Under the pieces are notes generated by a model that was not told where the DNA came from, made no database searches, and worked only from the letters and a program-made list of their open reading frames with translations. DNA of 64,000 bases. Source: Budorcas taxicolor (taxonomy: Eukaryota > Chordata > Mammalia > Artiodactyla > Bovidae). Position 1 is the first letter of the stretch; each line of letters begins with the position of its first letter. The position numbers and the translations under genes are program-made. The DNA is taken from assembly GCF_023091745.1 (NCBI RefSeq), contig NC_068910.1, forward strand, positions 176,693,170-176,757,169, in the 5' to 3' direction. Of this stretch, positions 58,630-64,000 are shown in pieces.

Positions 58630-59430
58630 CTCTTCATTTACAGGGATGTTCACCTTCCCTCTAGCCTTATCCTGGGCCTGGACAAAGCTCTCAACTCTGA
58701 GTTGTCCACTCTCTTACTGAAAGCCTTCAATTTTCTCGATTATTTCTTCTCCTGAAACCCTTGTTTCTTGAACTTTTAACTCAGCTTCTGCCATGCTATG
58801 CTAACACTGTGCCTGCACTGGCCTCCCCTGTCCTCTTTGCCCTCTGTGTGTCTAGTAAACAAAGCATCTTTTCTTCTCTTTTCATCTCTCTGCCGTTTCT
58901 TCCTTGATTATTTTTATCCATTCCCATTATCTCAGCTATGATCTCATGACAGACAACTACCAAACTGACATCAGACTGTCCAGTGTATTTCCTGAGTGGT
59001 AGACCCACCTTTCTTTCCGTCTGCAGGACACTCCACATACCCATGCTCTTATGAACCCATACATTTTATAGAATTACCATTGTCCCAGTGCAGCTAGGCT
59101 TTACACATTCAAGTGACCTTTAATGACTTCTTTATTACTAACCATACAATAGGTTTCCAAGTCCTAGTGTTTTCACCTCTATAGGATCTGCTGAATTCTT
59201 CCCCTATACCCCATTCCAAAGCTAACATTAACCAGCATGAATACTCTTACTTTTTCTGAATTATTATACTAACATTTTAACTATTATTCTTACAAATGCA
59301 CAATTTCATCTTTTCTTTATGCCAATTTATTGTTCACTTTACTCTCTGGTAGATTGTTTTAAACAGAAGCTCAGATTTTTTCACTCCTCAACTGTTCAAA
59401 AACTTTTAATAATTCCCTACTGCTGTAGAC
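58630..59430 (+). mobile_element. L2 LINE relic
   Basis: Decayed L2 ORF-like text (TCAGCTATGATCTCATGACA, ACTGACATCAGACTGTCCAG). Edges uncertain. Confidence 0.45.
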
Positions 59431-59876
59431 TTCTGTGGTCTAAAATGTTACTCATGCTACACTAAATTTAGTAAAACTTGTTAAGTGTGTGGTGGGCCAA
59501 TTAGAATGGGAAAGGTGTTTATAAGTACAGAGACTTCAAGCAAAGTAGTTGATAATAACACCAATGATACTGTATCAGGCAAGCTTACGGTATCAAAGTT
59601 TTGGGGGGAGATTATTTTGGCTTCAGCAGCTTTATTAATGTTTAATTGACATATATTTAAGTGTATAACTTGATACATTTTGGTATATCTACATATCGAT
59701 GGAAGAATCATTGCAAGATAATAAATTTATCCATCACTCTCCAAAAATTCCTTCTGCCCCTTGATAATCTTTCTCTCCTGTCCCTCCTCTACCTTTCTCT
59801 TATCCTCAGGCAACATTTGATTGTCACTATATGATAGTTTTCACTTTCTAGAATTTTACGTAAATATAATCATATA

Positions 59877-60009
59877 TATTGGAGAAGGAAATGGCAATCC
59901 ACTCCAGTGTTCTCGCCTGGAGAATCCCAGGGATGGGGGAGCCCTGTGGGCTGCCATCTGTGGGGTCGCACAGAGTCAGACATGGCTGAAGCGACTTAGC
60001 AAGCAAGCA

Positions 60010-60010
<1 letters not shown>
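59877..60010 (+). mobile_element. Single Bov-A monomer (half Bov-A2)
   Basis: It runs from TTGGAGAAGGAAATGGCAAT to GCGACTTAGCAAGCAAGCA. Only one monomer is present. Confidence 0.92.
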
Positions 60011-60013
<3 letters not shown>

Positions 60014-60054
<41 letters not shown>

Positions 60055-60062
60055 TTATTTAT
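60014..60062. repeat. (AT)n microsatellite
   Basis: About 18 AT units followed by TTTA units, directly behind the Bov-A monomer. Confidence 0.93.
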
Positions 60063-60689
60063 TTATATGTAGTTAGTTACTTAGATTTATAAAAGTGTAC
60101 TCTTTTTTTGCCTGGCTTTTTCACTTAAAATAGTTATTCATCCATTTAATAGCAAAAGTCCATTCTTTTTTTTTTTAAATTGTTGAGTGGTGTTCCATCA
60201 TATGGATACATTACAGCTTGCTTAGCCATTAGTCCTTGTGCTGTTTCCCATTTAGGCTACTACAAATAAAACTGCTATGAAAATTAATGTACAAGTCTTT
60301 GTACAAGCATATGAGCATATGCTTTCATTTCTCTTGGATAAATACCTAGGAGTTCAATGATTGGATATGGTAGTCATGTTTAACTTTTCAGCAAACTGCC
60401 AAACTGTTTTCCAAAGTGTCTGTAGCTTTCTTTCTTTTCACCAGGAATGCACAAGGGTTCTGTTTGGTCTACATCCTTGCCAACACTGTCATGGTCAATC
60501 TTTTAATTTTAGCCATTGGGTCAGATACATAGTAAAGCCTCATTGTGATTTCAATTTATATATTTTTTAATCACTAGTGACTTTGAATCTTTCCATGTGC
60601 CTGTTTTTTTATCCTTATATCTTGCTTGTTAAAGTGTCTATTAAAAAATAATTAAAAAAAATTTCAATAAGCTAAGTAATATTCAGTTG

Positions 60690-60925
60690 ATACTCAAATA
60701 TGCCAAACTCACTAACATAATATACAAATGTGGCTAGCAGAAAGCAGTTGTATAGCTCAGGGAACTCAGCTCAGTGCTCAGAGATGACCTAGAACCTAGA
60801 GGGGTGGGATGGGAGTGGATGGGAGGGGGGCTCAAAGGTGGGGATATTTATATACTTAGAGCTGTCTCATGTTGTTGTACAAGCAGAAACCAACACAACA
60901 TTGTAAAGCAATTTTCCTCCAAATA
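60690..60925 (+). mobile_element. L1 3' end
   Basis: TATAGCTCAGGGAACTCAGC and ACACAACATTGTAAAGCAAT match the bovine-type L1 3' UTR. A (CA)n follows to 60948. Confidence 0.7.
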
Positions 60926-61255
60926 TACACACACACACACACACACTAATGTCTGAAATTTGGGGAAACCTGCTTTAATATTTATCCTAATTTCTTTAAA
61001 GCTAGGCTCCACAGGAAATGAGAGTTTACATGGGGATACTTTCACTATTGGCAATTGGTAAGCAAGGAGAGATGAGCAAACAAATTTAGGGTGCCCAACC
61101 TTGGGATCAGTCATAACAGCTCATATTATTTATTTATAGGAAATATGAAACATCAGAAAATGCAAAGAAGGCAATAATCATCTGTGTTCATTTGTGCTAT
61201 CATTTCCTTTCAATGTACATCCTGTACTCTTTCTATGTCCATATGTATTATTTTG

Positions 61256-61470
61256 GGGCTTCCCTGGTGACTCAGTGGTAAAGAACCTGCCTCCCAATGC
61301 AGGAGACGCAGGTTCAATCCCTGAGTTGCGAAGATCCCCTGGAGAAGGAAATGGCAACCCACTCTAGTCTTCTTGCCTGGGAAATCCCATGGAGAGAGGA
61401 ACCTGGCGGGCTATAGTCTACGGAGTCTCAAAGAGTCAGACACAGCTTAGCGACTAAACAACAACAACAT
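61256..61470 (+). mobile_element. Bov-tA SINE
   Basis: It runs from GGGGCTTCCCTGGTGACTCA to GAGTCAGACACAGCTTAGCG with an (ACA)n tail. Confidence 0.93.
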
Positions 61471-61559
61471 ATTATTTTCTAAATAAGATTGTCATTATTT
61501 TATATATTTCTTTAAGAAATAAATACTGGAAAATGCTTATTTTCTGTCTTTGAAAGTTG

Positions 61560-61680
61560 ATTTTTGAAACAGAGTACTTAAACTGTGAACCTCAGTTTCA
61601 CTTCTACAAAATGAGAGGTGGACTATTTGATATCTAGCATACTTCCCTGCTCTAACACTCCTCGATTCATTAAGTGAATC
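61560..61680 (+). mobile_element. MIR/CR1-like relic
   Basis: CTCAGTTTCACTTCTACAAA and CCCTGCTCTAACACTCCTCG resemble the 3' part of old MIR/CR1-type SINEs. Confidence 0.5.
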
Positions 61681-61984
61681 AGCTAGAAGCTCCTGAGTGG
61701 CTTAAAAATATCAGTCCCTCCTTATTCATCCTGGAAGGCACTATACATATGGAGCTGCCCATGTAAAAGCAGTTCCATATACAGCAGTGATAGTAATTAG
61801 GAACATCAGCCCATATCAGTACAATTTGGGTTCATATTTAAACTTACTGTTCTTTTACAACCACAGTGTCTTATTATGTATGAAAAATTTCTTCTAGTTA
61901 ATCTCTGACTTCTCACTTCACCTCAGCTTTGGTTGCTCCAGACAATGACTGCCTGTCTATTTAAGGCACCTCCTGGTGCTCTAC

Positions 61985-62260
61985 ACGGAGAAGGCAGTGG
62001 CACCCCACTCCAGTACTCTTGCCTGGAAAATCCCATGGACGTAGGAGCCTGGTGGGCTGCAGTCCATGGGGTCACCAAGAGTCAGACACGGCTGAGGGAC
62101 TTCACTTTTCACTTTCATGCATTAGAGAAGGCAAAGGCAACCCACTCCAGTACTCTTGCCTGGAGAATCCCAGGGATGGGGGAGCCTTGTGGGCTGCCGT
62201 CTATGGGGTTGCACTGAGTCGGACACGACTGAAGCAACTTAGCTGCAGCAGTAGCAGTGT
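61985..62260 (+). mobile_element. Bov-A2 SINE
   Basis: It runs from GGAGAAGGCAGTGGCACCCC to CTTAGCTGCAGCAGTAGCAG, with two monomers. Confidence 0.94.
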
Positions 62261-62419
62261 TCTACAAGGTAGATTGTGTTTATGTCATATAGCTCATATT
62301 TTAAGTTAGATAATACAAAACTCACCCTGATGAAAGAATGCCCAAAGTGGTCAACTGAAAAAAAAAAAAGAATTCACACAGATTATCTTTGAAGAAACTG
62401 CTGAACACTACTTTATTGG

Positions 62420-63070
62420 GCTTAATAGTGTTCCCACTCCAAGTTCATATCTTTTTAAAACCTCAGACTAAGAATGTATTTGGAAATAGGGTCATTGCAG
62501 GTGTAATTAATTAAGATGTGGCCCTATTGGAGTGCATGCATGCTGAGTCATTCGGTTGTATCTGTCTCTGTTACCCCATGGACCATAGCCCTCCAGGCTT
62601 CTCTGTCTAGGGGATTTCCCAGGCAAGAATACTAGAGTAGGAAGCCATTTCCTTCTCCAGGGGATCTTCCCAATCCATGGATTGAACCTGTATTTCCTGT
62701 GTCTCTTGCACTGTAAGTGGATTCTTTACCGCTGAGCCACGTGGGAAGTCTTGAAATAGAATGAGTCTTAATTTAGCATGCCTGATGTCCTTGAAGAGAA
62801 AAGACTCAGAGCAGAGTCACACAGGGAGAAGGTGACCAGGGAGAAGTCAAGGCGAGGATTAGAGTGGTGTTTCTACAAGCCGAGGGATGCTAAGGGCTGC
62901 TGACAAGCACCAGAAGCGAGAAGAGGCAAGAATGAATTCTCCCTTGCAGGCTTCACAGGGAGCCTGGCCCTATTTGCACTTGGCTTTTGAATTTCTAGCT
63001 TCAAGAGCTGTGATACAATGCATGTCATGATTGTTTTAAGCGGCCAGGGTGGTAACTTTGTTAAAAATGT
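62420..63070 (+). mobile_element. Ancient interspersed repeat, split by a Bov-tA
   Basis: GGAAATAGGGTCATTGCAGG, TTAATTAAGATGTGGCCCTA and GTTTCTACAAGCCGAGGGAT belong to an old mammalian MER/MaLR-like repeat. I do not assign a family. Confidence 0.5.
62535..62752 (-). mobile_element. Bov-tA SINE, degenerate
   Basis: CATGCTGAGTCATTCGGTTG, then GATCTTCCCAATCCATGGAT, ending GAGCCACGTGGGAAG. Confidence 0.88.
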
Positions 63071-64000
63071 CCTTGGGAAACTAGGACTAGGAGCTCACTG
63101 AGTACACTGAACGGAAAGATTTTCTAAGTAAAGGCGCCAGCATGTTCAAAGGCAAAAGAATAGCAGAGTCCCATCAACACAATTGAGTTATAATTCAACA
63201 TGTTATGTGTAGTTAAATGAATAATAAATACAACCAGGGATGTTCCTCATCATGCTGTACAATTGAGCATATGCCACACAGAAAGAACACGAGAAATGAG
63301 ACACAGACTTTAGCCTGTTTTTTTAAGCTGGTCACTATGCCTCTCATCATTGAGTATTTCACAAATTGGAGGGTTAACACAGTTGTTAAATATAGTTTTT
63401 AAAAAAACACCATGACCCCAAACACTTCATCTGGTACTTAACTGAAGAAACGGGTATCTATTCCAATATGAACTAAAACTGGATATCTTAATTATCAGAG
63501 ATCATTAATAAGTTTCCAGTTTAGCAACTTCCTAATGGTTTACAAGAGTAATTTTGGCTCTACCTAATTTTTGTCTATCACTGGATTGACCTACAGATTC
63601 TAGTTCACTGTAAAATGTTATGTAATGACAAGTTTTCTGTTTCTATTCTCCTCAAAATTGGAGGGCAGGGTGTAGGTCATTAACAGGTAAGCAATTATTA
63701 TTTTCTTCTTTATCAAGTCAATGAAATATTGAGAAAGTTTACAAAGCTATTTTTCACAGTTTGTTCATGTATGATCCTTTTAAGGATACTACGAACTGCC
63801 ATATATATTAAATAGCTACATATATTTACCCACATTTATATAGCATATGAACATATATATGCATCTGTGTGTGCATGTGTACAGTGGGGAAGCTGAGATG
63901 GGAGAAATTAAGGAATTTTCTGAAGTTCATTGATTAATAATGATAAAATCTAGCATATTAAAGTGTTCTAATTTCAAATTTAGCATCTTTCCCACTTGAG
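63071..64000. other. Unassigned flank sequence
   Basis: AT-rich. No gene, RNA or confident repeat was recognised. Confidence 0.4.

Larger units (their letters stand above)
59625..60640 (-). mobile_element. L1 (L1M-type) 3' UTR, interrupted
   Basis: GACATATATTTAAGTGTATAAC, GTGGTGTTCCATCATATGGA and CAAACTGCCAAACTGTTTTCC match the reverse complement of older L1 3' ends. A Bov-A monomer and an (AT)n tract interrupt it. Confidence 0.72.

Noticed and set aside
1..64000. CRISPR arrays, operons, prophage or other prokaryotic systems
   Set aside because: None seen. Direct repeats here are microsatellites, SINE pairs or a local duplication, and the gene structure is intron-rich eukaryotic.

Overview
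This window is mammalian nuclear DNA from a ruminant, most likely a bovid such as cattle or a close relative. The evidence is the very high density of ruminant-restricted retroposons (RTE-type BovB LINEs, tRNA-derived Bov-tA SINEs, dimeric Bov-A2 SINEs, cetartiodactyl CHR SINEs) on a background of older L1, L2, MIR, MER5/MER20 and LTR relics. There is no prokaryotic, plasmid or phage content. Most long open frames lie in repeats or in a GC-rich island and are not genes.

One host gene is recognised: the 5' part of MME (neprilysin, CD10, neutral endopeptidase), on the minus strand. Seven coding exons, all with GT/AG borders and compatible phases, lie at 38472-38313 (start codon), 37610-37575, 5316-5155, 3939-3859, 3772-3677, 3557-3439 and 1292-1227. 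They add up to exactly 720 coding bases, residues 1-240 of a protein of about 750. The catalytic zinc-binding half lies beyond the left edge. Upstream, a CpG island at about 42.89-43.56 kb carries the probable promoter and two candidate untranslated first exons. The second coding intron is about 32.3 kb and holds most of the repeats.

Layout: 1-5.4 kb, the cluster of five downstream MME exons with a BovB nested in an L1 3' end; 5.4-37.5 kb, the giant intron, with SINEs, L2 relics, two mariner-type MITEs, a MER20, and a BovB-into-BovB insertion that makes a long inverted repeat (13.6-15.8 kb); 37.5-38.5 kb, the membrane-anchor exon and a 36-base exon; 38.5-43.1 kb, 5' intron; 42.9-43.6 kb, CpG island; 43.6-64 kb, upstream flank without a recognisable gene. 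That flank is dominated by a decayed plus-strand L1 (about 47.2-55.3 kb) broken up by younger insertions, two probable retroviral LTRs and further SINE, LINE and L2 pieces.

I found no evidence of a new biological system. The most checkable unusual features are the BovB inverted repeat inside a transcribed MME intron, two mutually exclusive hairpins just upstream of an MME exon, a nearly pure poly(A) insertion with a perfect 16-bp target-site duplication, a recent 92/86-bp tandem duplication, and an apparent extra N-glycosylation sequon in neprilysin. Comparisons with human neprilysin and with repeat consensus sequences are from memory, and repeat edges are approximate unless a target-site duplication is cited.
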